Assembly (NCBI RefSeq): GCF_003335045.1
Contig: NZ_QOZG01000001.1
Location: 434,001 to 498,000, forward strand
Direction of reading: 5' to 3'
Length of the DNA stretch: 64,000 nucleotides
DNA from: Paramesorhizobium salinisoli
Lineage (GTDB): Bacteria; Pseudomonadota; Alphaproteobacteria; Rhizobiales; Rhizobiaceae
The position numbers were made by a program, and so were the translations under genes. The notes under the pieces were generated by a model. It worked only from the letters and a program-made list of their open reading frames with translations. It did no database searches and was not told where the DNA came from. Shown here piece after piece: positions 43,820 to 52,673 of the stretch. How positions within the stretch are numbered: the first letter of the stretch is position 1; every line of letters begins with the position of its first letter.

Positions 43820-45190
43820 GTGTCCCATCAGCCCAATTCCGTCGAAGCCCGAGACATCGCCTATCAGCTCCATTCCTATACGAATGCCCGCAAGCTGGAG
43901 GCCGAGGGATCCCTGGTTATCGAGCGCGGCGAAGGCATCTATGTCTTCGACAACAACGGCAAGCGCTATATCGAGGGAATGTCGGGACTTTGGAGCGTCG
44001 CTGTCGGCTTTGGCGAAAAGCGCCTGATCGAGGCCGCGACGCGGCAGATGGCGAAGCTACCCTATTACCATACGTTCACGCAGAAAACGCACGGCCCCTC
44101 CGTCGATCTGGCGGAAAAGCTGATCGCCATGGCGCCCGTGCCGATGTCGAAGGTCTATTTCACCAATTCAGGCTCGGAAGCCAACGACACCGTGGTCAAG
44201 CTCGTCCGCTACCGCTCCAATGCGCTGGGTTTGCCGGAGAAGAAGAAGATCATCTCGCGCCTGAAGGGCTATCACGGCGTGACGCTCGCGAGCGCCAGCC
44301 TGACCGGCCTGCCCAACAACCACCGCTCCTTCGATCTGCCGATGCCGGGCATCCTGCACACCACATGCCCGCATTACCGCGCAGGCGCCGTCCCCGGCGA
44401 GAGCGAAATCGAATTCTCCAAGCGCTGCGCCAAGGATCTCGAGGATATGATCCTGAGCGAAGGGCCGGAAACCATTGCCGCCTTCATCGGCGAACCGGTG
44501 ATGGGCGCTGGCGGCGTGATCGTACCGCCCACCGGCTATTGGCAGGCGATTCAGGCGGTTCTCAAGAAATACGACATCCTGCTGATTGCCGACGAGGTCA
44601 TCTGCGGGTTCGGCCGCACCGGCGAGGCTTTCGGCTCGACCCGGTATGAGATGGAGCCCGACATCATGACGCTGTCCAAGCAACTCTCCTCCTCCTATAT
44701 GCCGATCTCCGCCGTGCTCATCAACGACAGGGTCTATCAGCCGATCGCCGATGAATCGGCTGCCATCGGCACCTTCGGCCATGGCTATACCGCCAGCGGC
44801 CATCCCGTCGCCGCCGCCGTCGCCCTGGAAAACCTTGCCATCATCGAGGAACGCGACCTCATCGGGAATGCCCGAAACCTGAGCCCGCATTTTCTCGCGC
44901 GCTTGCGTTCGCTGGAGGCGCATCCTCTCGCCGTGGAAGCGCGCGGCGTCGGATTGATCGGCGCACTCGAACTCTACCATGCGGCTTTCGCCGACGAGCC
45001 GGGCGTTCTCGGCGCCATGATGAACCGCGCCATGCAGGAGCGCGGCCTGATTGCGCGCAATATGGGCGATTCCATCGCCTTCTGCCCGCCGCTGATCGTC
45101 ACGGACGCGGAAATCGACCAGATATTCGATATAACCGCATCGGCCCTCGATACGGTCAAGGCAATGATCGACAATGGCGGGGCGGGCTGA
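43820..45190 (+). CDS. Class III aminotransferase, omega-transaminase type
   Basis: 456 residues, GTG start at 43820 with a weak upstream AGG. It carries the class III signature: YHTFTQKTHGPSVDLAEKLI, FTNSGSEANDTVVKLVRYRS, LKGYHGVTLASASLTGLPNN, the Asp site LLIADEVICGFGRTGEAFGS and the PLP lysine MTLSKQLSSSYMP. The wording matches the (S)-selective omega-transaminase known from Ochrobactrum anthropi and its relatives, which use amines or beta-amino acids with pyruvate. Physiological substrate uncertain. It converges on an aldo/keto reductase gene 21 bases away. Confidence 0.9.
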   Translation: MSHQPNSVEARDIAYQLHSYTNARKLEAEGSLVIERGEGIYVFDNNGKRYIEGMSGLWSVAVGFGEKRLIEAATRQMAKLPYYHTFTQKTHGPSVDLAEKLIAMAPVPMSKVYFTNSGSEANDTVVKLVRYRSNALGLPEKKKIISRLKGYHGVTLASASLTGLPNNHRSFDLPMPGILHTTCPHYRAGAVPGESEIEFSKRCAKDLEDMILSEGPETIAAFIGEPVMGAGGVIVPPTGYWQAIQAVLKKYDILLIADEVICGFGRTGEAFGSTRYEMEPDIMTLSKQLSSSYMPISAVLINDRVYQPIADESAAIGTFGHGYTASGHPVAAAVALENLAIIEERDLIGNARNLSPHFLARLRSLEAHPLAVEARGVGLIGALELYHAAFADEPGVLGAMMNRAMQERGLIARNMGDSIAFCPPLIVTDAEIDQIFDITASALDTVKAMIDNGGAG

Positions 45191-45211
45191 CCCGCCCTGC
45201 TTCTCGCCGGA

Positions 45212-46246
45212 TCAAACCACCGGAGGATTGAGCCTCGCGAACCCTGCCTGACGGCGGTATGGGAAATAGGGATAAGGTGCGGTGACCTCGCTCGCCGCAT
45301 CAAGCCTGGCGACCTGTTCGGGTGTCAGCGACCAGCCGACCGCACCGAGATTCTGGCGCAACTGTTCCTCGTTGCGCGCGCCGATGATGACGGAGGAAAC
45401 CGTCGGGCGCCGTAGCAGCCAGTTGAGCGCTATCTGCGGCACCGTCTTGCCGGTTTCCTCGGCAACCGCGTCCAGCACATCGACAATATCGTAAAGCCGT
45501 TCCTCATCCACCGGCGGCCCGAATTCGGCAGTCTCGTGAAGGCGGCTCTGTTTCGGCAAAGGCTGTCCGCGACGTATTTTTCCGGTGAGCCGTCCCCAGC
45601 CGAGCGGGCTCCACACCAGCGCGCCGATGCCCTGGTCGCGACCGAGCGGCATCAGTTCCCATTCGTAATCGCGCCCGACCAGCGAATAATAAACCTGATG
45701 AGCCACATAGCGCGAATAGCCATGCTTGTCCTGCGCTGCCAGCGACTTCATCAACTCCCAGCCGGCGAAATTGGAGACGCCCGCATAGCGGATCTTGCCC
45801 GCGCGCACGAGATCGTCAAGCGCCGACACCACCTCTTCGACAGGCGTTCCCGCATCGAAGGCGTGCAGTTGCAGAAGATCGATATAGTCCGTGCCCAGAC
45901 GGCGCAACGCATCTTCCACCGCCTTGATCAGCCTTGGCCGCGAGGTTCCGGCTTCGTTCGGTCCCTCTCCCATCGGCAGGCCGGTCTTGGTCGAGATGAT
46001 CACCTGATCGCGCCGGCCTTTGATCGCCTCGGCCAGCACCTCCTCAGAAGCGCCGTTCGAATAGACGTCGGCGGTATCGAACAGGTTGACGCCCGCTTCG
46101 AGGCAGATATCCACCAGCCGCCGCGCCTCGCTAGCGTCCGTATTACCCCATGCACTGAAAAGCGGCCCCTGCCCGCCGAACGTTCCCGCGCCGAAGCTTA
46201 GGACGGGAACCTTCAGGCCGGATGTACCGAGATTTCTGTATTCCAT
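45212..46246 (-). CDS. Aldo/keto reductase (PLR/YajO/AKR11-like)
   Basis: 344 residues. Catalytic tetrad elements: NLFDTADVYSNGASEEVLAE (Asp, Tyr), VIISTKTGLPMGEG (Lys), DYIDLLQLHAFDAGTPVEEV (His). The nucleotide-binding end is SVIIGARNEEQLRQNLGAVG. It resembles the GPR/potassium-channel-beta-like and YajO AKRs that reduce aldehydes. It lies downstream of the MFS gene on the same strand (gap 32 bases), so the two may be co-transcribed. Confidence 0.9.
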   Translation of the reverse strand: MEYRNLGTSGLKVPVLSFGAGTFGGQGPLFSAWGNTDASEARRLVDICLEAGVNLFDTADVYSNGASEEVLAEAIKGRRDQVIISTKTGLPMGEGPNEAGTSRPRLIKAVEDALRRLGTDYIDLLQLHAFDAGTPVEEVVSALDDLVRAGKIRYAGVSNFAGWELMKSLAAQDKHGYSRYVAHQVYYSLVGRDYEWELMPLGRDQGIGALVWSPLGWGRLTGKIRRGQPLPKQSRLHETAEFGPPVDEERLYDIVDVLDAVAEETGKTVPQIALNWLLRRPTVSSVIIGARNEEQLRQNLGAVGWSLTPEQVARLDAASEVTAPYPYFPYRRQAGFARLNPPVV

Positions 46247-46278
46247 GATGTTTTCTCGCTTGTTGTTGTTGATTTTGT

Positions 46279-47460
46279 TCAGGCATTGCCGGTTGCCACG
46301 CAGGCGGGCGCAGCCTTCTGCTCAAGACGGATGCTGACGATCGCAACGGCAAGGCCAGCCAGTGTGATGAGCGCGGCGATCAGCGGGATCGCGCCAAGGC
46401 CCGGCCCGTGATCGATCACCGCGCCGCCGGCCCAGGCGCCAAGCGCATTGCCGAGGTTAAAGGCGGCGATGTTGAAGCTTGAGGCAAGACTCTGCCCCGC
46501 GCCCTCCGCCTTCGACAGCACCCACATCTGCAGCGGCGCAACCGTCGCGAAGCCCGCCGCACCCAGCAACCCGACGAATGCGACGGCGGCGATCCTGTCG
46601 TGCAGCGCAAAGGTCATCAGGCCCAGCACACTGGCCAACACAACGAGCGTGCCGATCACGGTGCGCACGAGATGCCTGTCCGCAAGGCGTCCGCCGATGA
46701 GGTTGCCAGCAATCAGCCCGCCGCCGAAGACGAGGAGAACAGGCGAAACCGCACTTTCCGGAAAGCCCGTAATCTCGGTCAGCGCCGGGGCGATATAGGT
46801 GAAGACCGCGAAGACGCCGGCATAGCCCAGCACCGTCGTCAAAAGCCCGAGCAGAACCGGCCGCCGCGCCATGGCCCTGAGATCGGCGCGCCAGTCTCCA
46901 GCCTCGGGCGCAACCTTGTCCTTCGGGACCAGCAGCGCGATGACGGCGAGAGCAACGCTTCCAACTATCGCCACGGCCCAGAACGTCGCGCGCCAGCCGA
47001 ATTGCTGGCCGAGCCACGTGCCGAAGGGGACGCCGAGAATATTGGCGACCGTCAGTCCGGTGAACATGATGGCGATGGCCGAGGCCCGCTTGTCCGGCGC
47101 GACGAGGCTGGTGGCGACCACCGATCCGACGCCGAAGAACGTGCCGTGGGCAAGGGCGGTGAGTACCCGTGCCGCCATCAGGAAGCCGTAGTCCGGCGCC
47201 AGCGCGCAGGCCGCATTGCCTATGGTGAAGATCACCATCAGGCCGAGCAGAACGGCCTTGCGCGGCCAGCGGCTGGTCATGGCGGTCAGAACCGGCGCGC
47301 CGGCGACGACGCCGAGCGCATAGCCGGAGATCAGAAGGCCCGCGGATGCGATCGTGACGTGGAGATCCGCGCTGACCTCCAGCAGAAGACCCATGATAAC
47401 GAATTCGGTGACGCCGATGCCGAAAGCACCGGCTGTCAGGGCATAGAGAGCCAAGGGCAT
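46279..47460 (-). CDS. MFS transporter, AraJ/arabinose-efflux (DHA1) type
   Basis: 393 residues with twelve hydrophobic helices. It starts MPLALYALTAGAFGIGVTEF, typical of the DHA1 AraJ/NepI branch, and has motif A-like TSRWPRKAVLLGLMVIF and motif C-like GVPFGTWLGQQFGWRATFWA. Such proteins export sugars, purines or drugs by proton antiport. The LysR gene is divergent from it, so that regulator probably controls it. Substrate unknown. Confidence 0.9.
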   Translation of the reverse strand: MPLALYALTAGAFGIGVTEFVIMGLLLEVSADLHVTIASAGLLISGYALGVVAGAPVLTAMTSRWPRKAVLLGLMVIFTIGNAACALAPDYGFLMAARVLTALAHGTFFGVGSVVATSLVAPDKRASAIAIMFTGLTVANILGVPFGTWLGQQFGWRATFWAVAIVGSVALAVIALLVPKDKVAPEAGDWRADLRAMARRPVLLGLLTTVLGYAGVFAVFTYIAPALTEITGFPESAVSPVLLVFGGGLIAGNLIGGRLADRHLVRTVIGTLVVLASVLGLMTFALHDRIAAVAFVGLLGAAGFATVAPLQMWVLSKAEGAGQSLASSFNIAAFNLGNALGAWAGGAVIDHGPGLGAIPLIAALITLAGLAVAIVSIRLEQKAAPACVATGNA

Positions 47461-47565
47461 GATAGACGCCTCTCCCTGGATGGTTTCGATCCACCGCTAT
47501 ATGGACGAAAGCCTTAAGGTGATATAGAGAGCGCGCGGGAACATCATTTATGAAATGAATTCATC

Positions 47566-48471
47566 ATGAGCCGCATGGACGTCAATCGCTTCGGCGAAAT
47601 GGAAGTCTTCGTGAGAGTCGTAGAAATGGGCGGCTTTTCCGCCGCCGCGCGGAGCTGCCGGCTGACGCCATCAGCCGTGAGCAAGCTGATCGCCCGGCTG
47701 GAAGCGCGCCTCGGCGCGCGGCTTATCAACCGTTCGACGCGAAAACTCGAGCTCACGCCGGAGGGCTGCGCCTTCTACGAGCGCAGCACGCGCATCCTTG
47801 CCGATCTTGACGAGGCAGAACGCAATGCCTCGTCAGGCGAAAAGCCCGCCGGCCGCATCCGCCTCAACACCAACGCCTCCTTCGCCACCCATATCCTGGC
47901 GCCACTCGTCCCGGAATTCCTGGCGAAATATCCTGATATAACGCTCGACATCGTGCAGACGGATGCGGTGATCGACCTCCTTGCGGAACACACCGACGTT
48001 GCGATCCGCGCCGGCCCGCTGAAAAGCTCCACCCTCGTCGCCCGCAAGCTCGGCGCGACGCGCATGACGATTGTTGCCTCACCGGACTATCTCGGGCGGT
48101 TCGGAGAGCCGAAAACCGTTGCCGAACTGGAAAACCACAACCGGATCGGCTTTTGCTATATCAGGACCGTCGAGGGCTGGCCGCTCGTCCACGAAGGCCA
48201 GACGGTCATGCTCCCGATCACCGGCAATATCCAGGTCAGCGACGGCGAAGGTATGCGGCAACTGGCACTCGCCGGCACCGGCCTCGCCCGGCTCGCCGCC
48301 TTCACCGTCCGCGAGGACATCAGGGCTGGCCGCCTCATGCCAATCATGGAGGATCGCAATCCCGGCGATCTGGAAGAAGTCCACGCCGTCTATCTCGGCC
48401 AGGGCGGCCCCCTGCCCGCCCGCGTGCGCGCGCTGCTCGATTTCCTCGCCGAACACGCCCGCGTGCGGTGA
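47566..48471 (+). CDS. LysR-family transcriptional regulator
   Basis: 301 residues. N-terminal winged HTH is FVRVVEMGGFSAAARSCRLT with the recognition part PSAVSKLIARLEARLGARLI, the family's strict signature. The periplasmic-binding-like effector domain follows from residue 90. ATG codons at 47566 and 47575 are possible. A palindrome ATGAATTCAT (47555-47564) sits just before the first. It is divergently transcribed from the MFS-aldo/keto reductase pair, 105 bases apart, the classical LysR arrangement with its target. Confidence 0.93.
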   Translation: MSRMDVNRFGEMEVFVRVVEMGGFSAAARSCRLTPSAVSKLIARLEARLGARLINRSTRKLELTPEGCAFYERSTRILADLDEAERNASSGEKPAGRIRLNTNASFATHILAPLVPEFLAKYPDITLDIVQTDAVIDLLAEHTDVAIRAGPLKSSTLVARKLGATRMTIVASPDYLGRFGEPKTVAELENHNRIGFCYIRTVEGWPLVHEGQTVMLPITGNIQVSDGEGMRQLALAGTGLARLAAFTVREDIRAGRLMPIMEDRNPGDLEEVHAVYLGQGGPLPARVRALLDFLAEHARVR

Positions 48472-48828
48472 GCCCTCGGCATTCGCCAAGGCGAAATCCA
48501 ATATAAACATTATATTATTATTATAATCAATTTAGCTCATCAATACTTACTTAATTGCCAGACAGTAAAATATAGCTGCAAGACATCATTCAAACTATAT
48601 ACAATATATGAATTATTTTACGTTAATCTCGATAACTATATTGCCTATATTTTTCTGAATCGGAATTCTATGATCACTTCGAAATTAAATGCTCAAACCC
48701 TGAGAGCTATTCACGGTTTTTGCCATTTCATTTCCAACCAAGGGCGGCTTCCAGGGCCACCCGAGCATATGATTGCACCTAAATTTATAATGAAATCAAT
48801 AATATACTCTAATGAGAGGTGAATATCG
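48472..48828. other. AT-rich intergenic region
   Basis: 357 bases, far more AT-rich than the genes around it (48500-48660 especially). It carries no supported ORF. GAGAGGTG at 48814-48821 is the ribosome-binding site of the following gene. The composition hints at acquired DNA. Confidence 0.5.
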
Positions 48829-49755
48829 ATGAGCGACCTTCTGAAATGGACCTCAGCCCCTGTTAGTTCCAGTTCCATCCCCAACACGACCTGGCTTTCG
48901 CCGCAGGATTTCCCTTCCCTATATACCAGCGCGGCTGCGCCGGCCCTTGCTGTTTTTCAGGACAAGCTATGGATCATGCACCGCGGCGGCGGGGAAAACA
49001 TGGATCTGTGGTATTCAAACTTCACCCCCCAATCCGGATGGAGGAATGGCGAATGGCAAATCCGCTATAATAACATTCCGGTGAAGAGCCCCTCAAAACC
49101 GGCGCTCGCTGTAATCGTCGAGGATAACACGCTGCAGTGCGCATATTTGAGGTCATCTGGGCAGACACAGCGAGGAGGTCATATATCGTTTGTCAGCACC
49201 GACAATGGTCAAGATTGGAATCCTCCTGTCACTGAGCATATCCTTCCATCTGCTTCCGGGCCGGCTGTCGCTTGGTTCAGAGACGCATTTTGGTGCGTAT
49301 TCCGCCAGCTGGAGAGTAATCAATTATGGGTTGCGCTCCTCTACGGCATGGAAGTCGATTCCTATGAGATAAGTAGCCAAAAATCCTCCGCGGCACCCGC
49401 GCTGGCTGTATTCAAGGACCAGCTTTGGTGCGTGTACCGCGGCTACGGCAACGACAACAACCTGTATGTTACGACGAGCAACAGGGGTGAAATCTGGGCG
49501 CCGCCCACACCAATTCCAGGACAGACCAGCGATTGCGAACCGGCTCTGGTCTATGTATCCGAGAACGACGCGCTTTTATGCGTATACGGGGACGGCAACG
49601 GCGGTTCTGTATTTTATTACACATACAACACCACTGGAGACCCCACCAAGTGGTCGTCACCCAAGACGATAAACGGAAACCCGCGTGCTCCGGGAACCGG
49701 CGTCGGGCTGGCAGAATATCAAAAGAACATTTACTGCGTCTACCGCACCGCCTGA
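48829..49755 (+). CDS. Six-repeat beta-propeller-like protein of unknown function
   Basis: 308 residues with no signal peptide or membrane helix. Six related segments start near residues 37, 90, 144, 189, 237 and 289, spaced 45-54 apart. The consensus is xxPALAVFxDxLWCVYRGxxNDNxLYV (see SAAPALAVFKDQLWCVYRG and YTSAAAPALAVFQDKLWIMH). The last is incomplete, so the ring could close with the N-terminus. This looks like a sialidase/BNR-type or PLL-lectin-like propeller. Function (carbohydrate binding, adhesion or toxin-like) is not established. It lies between AT-rich DNA and the MscS gene, with no partner. Confidence 0.75.
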   Translation: MSDLLKWTSAPVSSSSIPNTTWLSPQDFPSLYTSAAAPALAVFQDKLWIMHRGGGENMDLWYSNFTPQSGWRNGEWQIRYNNIPVKSPSKPALAVIVEDNTLQCAYLRSSGQTQRGGHISFVSTDNGQDWNPPVTEHILPSASGPAVAWFRDAFWCVFRQLESNQLWVALLYGMEVDSYEISSQKSSAAPALAVFKDQLWCVYRGYGNDNNLYVTTSNRGEIWAPPTPIPGQTSDCEPALVYVSENDALLCVYGDGNGGSVFYYTYNTTGDPTKWSSPKTINGNPRAPGTGVGLAEYQKNIYCVYRTA

Positions 49756-49873
49756 AAAGAGAGCTCCCGGAATGGCGGCGGCATCCGCCCTCATTCCGGG
49801 GCACGAACGGTATCAATCGCATTCTCTGAATGCGCGGCCCCCTGATAGGTTTCGGCAATGAACGTTGCGGATT

Positions 49874-52465
49874 TTACCCTGCCGGCTTGGGATCAGCCTT
49901 CGCAGCCTTGTCCCGGAACAGCTTCCAGCGGGACTGGCTTGCGTTGGGAAGTTTGCCCTTGCCATTCATTTCGTCCGGCTCCGTCTCATGCGCCTGAATC
50001 GAGCCTTCCGGCGGATAGACGAGTGTATTGTTCATCTCCTCCTTGTGCGCCTTCAGGAAATCGGGGAATGGAAGCTTTTCCTCAGCCCGCCATGCCGCAA
50101 CCGTTTTCTCCGCCGCCGCCTGTTTTTCCCTGTCGATCGGGGTATCGTCGGCCGCGTACTCGACCGATGACGGGAATGCGAACTGTGCGCCTGCATCGTC
50201 CATGATCTTCATGATATGCATCAGAATGTCCTCGCGTATGGCGAGGAATTCGGCGTGCTCGGCCGTCCTGATATAGGCGATGATCTCGACATCGAGCGAA
50301 TATTCCCCAAATCCAACGAAGCGGATATGGGGATCTTCCACGACGCGGGGATGCGCGATGAGCAACTGGCGCAATTGCGCAAGCACATAGCGCAGTTGAT
50401 CGGCCGTCGTCTCGTAGCGCAGTTGCAGCGTGGTTTTGAAACGGATGCGGTCACGCCTGGCATAATTCTCGATCTTCATGTCGGAGAATTCGGAGTTGGG
50501 CACCGAAATAACTGTGCGATCGAGCGAACGCACTCGCGTGGACCGCATGCCGATATGTTCCACCGTGCCGAACGTATCGTCGAATTTACAGAAATCGCCG
50601 ACGCTGACCGGCCGGTCGGCATAAAGCGTCAGGCCGGAAAGAAAATTCTGCAAGGTCGGCTGTGCGGCAAGCGCCACCGCGAGACCGCCGATGCCGAGCC
50701 CGGCCAGAACATGCTCGTAGGGGATGGCGAACACCTTGGCGAGAAGCAGGAAGGCCGTGATGATGACCGCGACGCGCGCGACGCCGGTGAGGAGCGAGAT
50801 CAGCGTCTCGTGATAGCCGGGGATTTCCCAGCGGGTGCGATAGCTTTCGGCCATGTTCCCGATCAGATGCCAGAGAATAGGAACCGTCCCGATCAGCATT
50901 CCTGCCCAGGCGAGCGCCTTCACCGGCGTCGCCACGACATCGGGCAACCCCAGGAGGCGTAGCGCGGCAAGCAGGAACAGGCCGAGCACGATGGCCCGTA
51001 TCGACCACCCGATCACCCGCAGGTGCGGCGCCGGCGGGCCGGATACGCTGGCCGACGTACGGTGCGAAAAGGCGGAGATGACGGCGTTGACCAGGAAGCC
51101 GCAGACAATGCCGAGAAGACCCAGGATGGCAAGCATCAGCCATTGCCAGCGATCGGCCGGACCCGCACGCTTGAGCAGGTCCGGGCTGATCGAGCGGGCA
51201 AGCGACCGTGCTTTGAAATAAGGATCGTCCGCTGCAAAGGCCGTGAACTCCGGCGCGACCGGCATATCCTCGACGGCGGCATAAAGCCCCCGGATATGAT
51301 GAAGCGTCTCCGGCGTGAACTGCCAGATCACGCCCCCCTTGTCGGCATCGCCCACCTCGACGGGACCAACGACGATATTGCCCGCCGGGTGCTGGAAAAA
51401 GGTGTAAGGTTTCTTGCTCTTGGGGTCGTCAGGGATCTCCTGCCAATAGACATAGCCGATCCGGTCGATGACCTTCTTCAGATATCTCCCGAGCAGTTGG
51501 GCTTCGTCGTCGCGCACGGCGGCGTTGAAGCCGAGCATGTTGAGCGTGCTGTCGGCCACCTTGTCATTGCCATTGATGAAGCCGCTCAGCAGCGTCTTGA
51601 ACGTATCGCGCGGTGTCCTGAGTTTTTCCGGCTCCGCTACCGCATCCACCGGCTCGCCGCGCGCATTGGAGAGCTCCGCATGCTTGGCTTTCAGCGCGGC
51701 AAGCGACGGCCCCGCAATGAACCACTTGTCTCCCTTGCGCCGGAAAGCGGCATCGAAGGTCACATTCGTATCGAACTGACCAAGCTTCGCCGTCGCATCG
51801 TCTCCCTGTATCTGCCCGTGCGGCAGGTTCCAGAAGCGGAAGGTAAGCTTGTCGAGAACCGTATAGAGCTCATGCACATAATCGCTGATGTTGAGACCGC
51901 CACGGTCGGCCTCGCTCACGTCAACGACACTGGCAGCCTTGCTGACCAGCGCCATGCCGCCACCCGCGCCCCGCGAAACACCATCGGCGCCGCTTTCGTT
52001 CATCGCCTGCAGGAACGAGCGCATGGTCGTCATCGGGCTCGACTGGTCGACTTCCACGCCCTGGTACTGCGAGGCGTCCACACGGACGCCGGTCCACCAT
52101 TCCGCCGTGGCATATTCGAAGCGGCCCATGAAGCTCGAGCCATCAGGCGACTGGACAAAGAGGATTTCGCCCTGGCGATTGCCCTCGAACCATCGGCCGA
52201 TGAGTTGCCGTCCGACGGCCTTGGCTTCGATCCGGCCATTGTAGAGCGCGTATCGGCCTGTCACGTCGGTGCCGGTCTGCTGGAACTCGACCTGCGCGCC
52301 GCCGCCGGTCCACTTGGTGTCCCAAAGACCTGTCCAGTTGGCTGTTGCCTGGGACTGGGCCTCCGACACGGAAAACATCAGGCCAAAAAGCGAAAGCATC
52401 AGTAAAAGAAAAGTCGAACGCCGCGCCTGCCGCAGTAACCGCCCGAAAATCATGATCATGCGCAT
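49874..52465 (-). CDS. MscS-family mechanosensitive channel with large periplasmic domain
   Basis: 863 residues. The ATG at 52465 has GAGGGG about seven bases upstream. A TTG one codon before is less likely. A signal peptide ends near residue 36 (VSEAQSQA), then an N-terminal beta-rich domain (WTGLWDTKWTGGGAQVEFQQ), a region to about 450, several membrane helices, and the MscS module: LAGLGIGGLAVALAAQPTLQ, the pore helix FLSGLTLYADRPVSVGDFCK, then the cytoplasmic cage. Channels of this type open under membrane tension to release solutes on osmotic down-shock. The N-terminal domain is distinct from standard MscS. Confidence 0.88.
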   Translation of the reverse strand: MRMIMIFGRLLRQARRSTFLLLMLSLFGLMFSVSEAQSQATANWTGLWDTKWTGGGAQVEFQQTGTDVTGRYALYNGRIEAKAVGRQLIGRWFEGNRQGEILFVQSPDGSSFMGRFEYATAEWWTGVRVDASQYQGVEVDQSSPMTTMRSFLQAMNESGADGVSRGAGGGMALVSKAASVVDVSEADRGGLNISDYVHELYTVLDKLTFRFWNLPHGQIQGDDATAKLGQFDTNVTFDAAFRRKGDKWFIAGPSLAALKAKHAELSNARGEPVDAVAEPEKLRTPRDTFKTLLSGFINGNDKVADSTLNMLGFNAAVRDDEAQLLGRYLKKVIDRIGYVYWQEIPDDPKSKKPYTFFQHPAGNIVVGPVEVGDADKGGVIWQFTPETLHHIRGLYAAVEDMPVAPEFTAFAADDPYFKARSLARSISPDLLKRAGPADRWQWLMLAILGLLGIVCGFLVNAVISAFSHRTSASVSGPPAPHLRVIGWSIRAIVLGLFLLAALRLLGLPDVVATPVKALAWAGMLIGTVPILWHLIGNMAESYRTRWEIPGYHETLISLLTGVARVAVIITAFLLLAKVFAIPYEHVLAGLGIGGLAVALAAQPTLQNFLSGLTLYADRPVSVGDFCKFDDTFGTVEHIGMRSTRVRSLDRTVISVPNSEFSDMKIENYARRDRIRFKTTLQLRYETTADQLRYVLAQLRQLLIAHPRVVEDPHIRFVGFGEYSLDVEIIAYIRTAEHAEFLAIREDILMHIMKIMDDAGAQFAFPSSVEYAADDTPIDREKQAAAEKTVAAWRAEEKLPFPDFLKAHKEEMNNTLVYPPEGSIQAHETEPDEMNGKGKLPNASQSRWKLFRDKAAKADPKPAG

Positions 52466-52673
52466 CAAAGTCCCCTCGTGACCTTCGACGCTGCCGCATC
52501 CAATCGACAGTCTGATCTTACAGCCGCAATGGAATCAACTTACACGGCGGCCGCCGCCGCGCTGATCTTAGCGCAGCTTCCTCATATTTCTATAGAGATA
52601 ATATATCTTGCCTAACCAGAAGTATCATTGATGCCGAAATTAGAGGAACCCAGCTAAATTCTCTTTTATATCG

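Noticed and set aside
49865-50205. Overlapping plus-strand ORFs at the end of the MscS gene
   Set aside because: They lie within the MscS coding sequence on the opposite strand.
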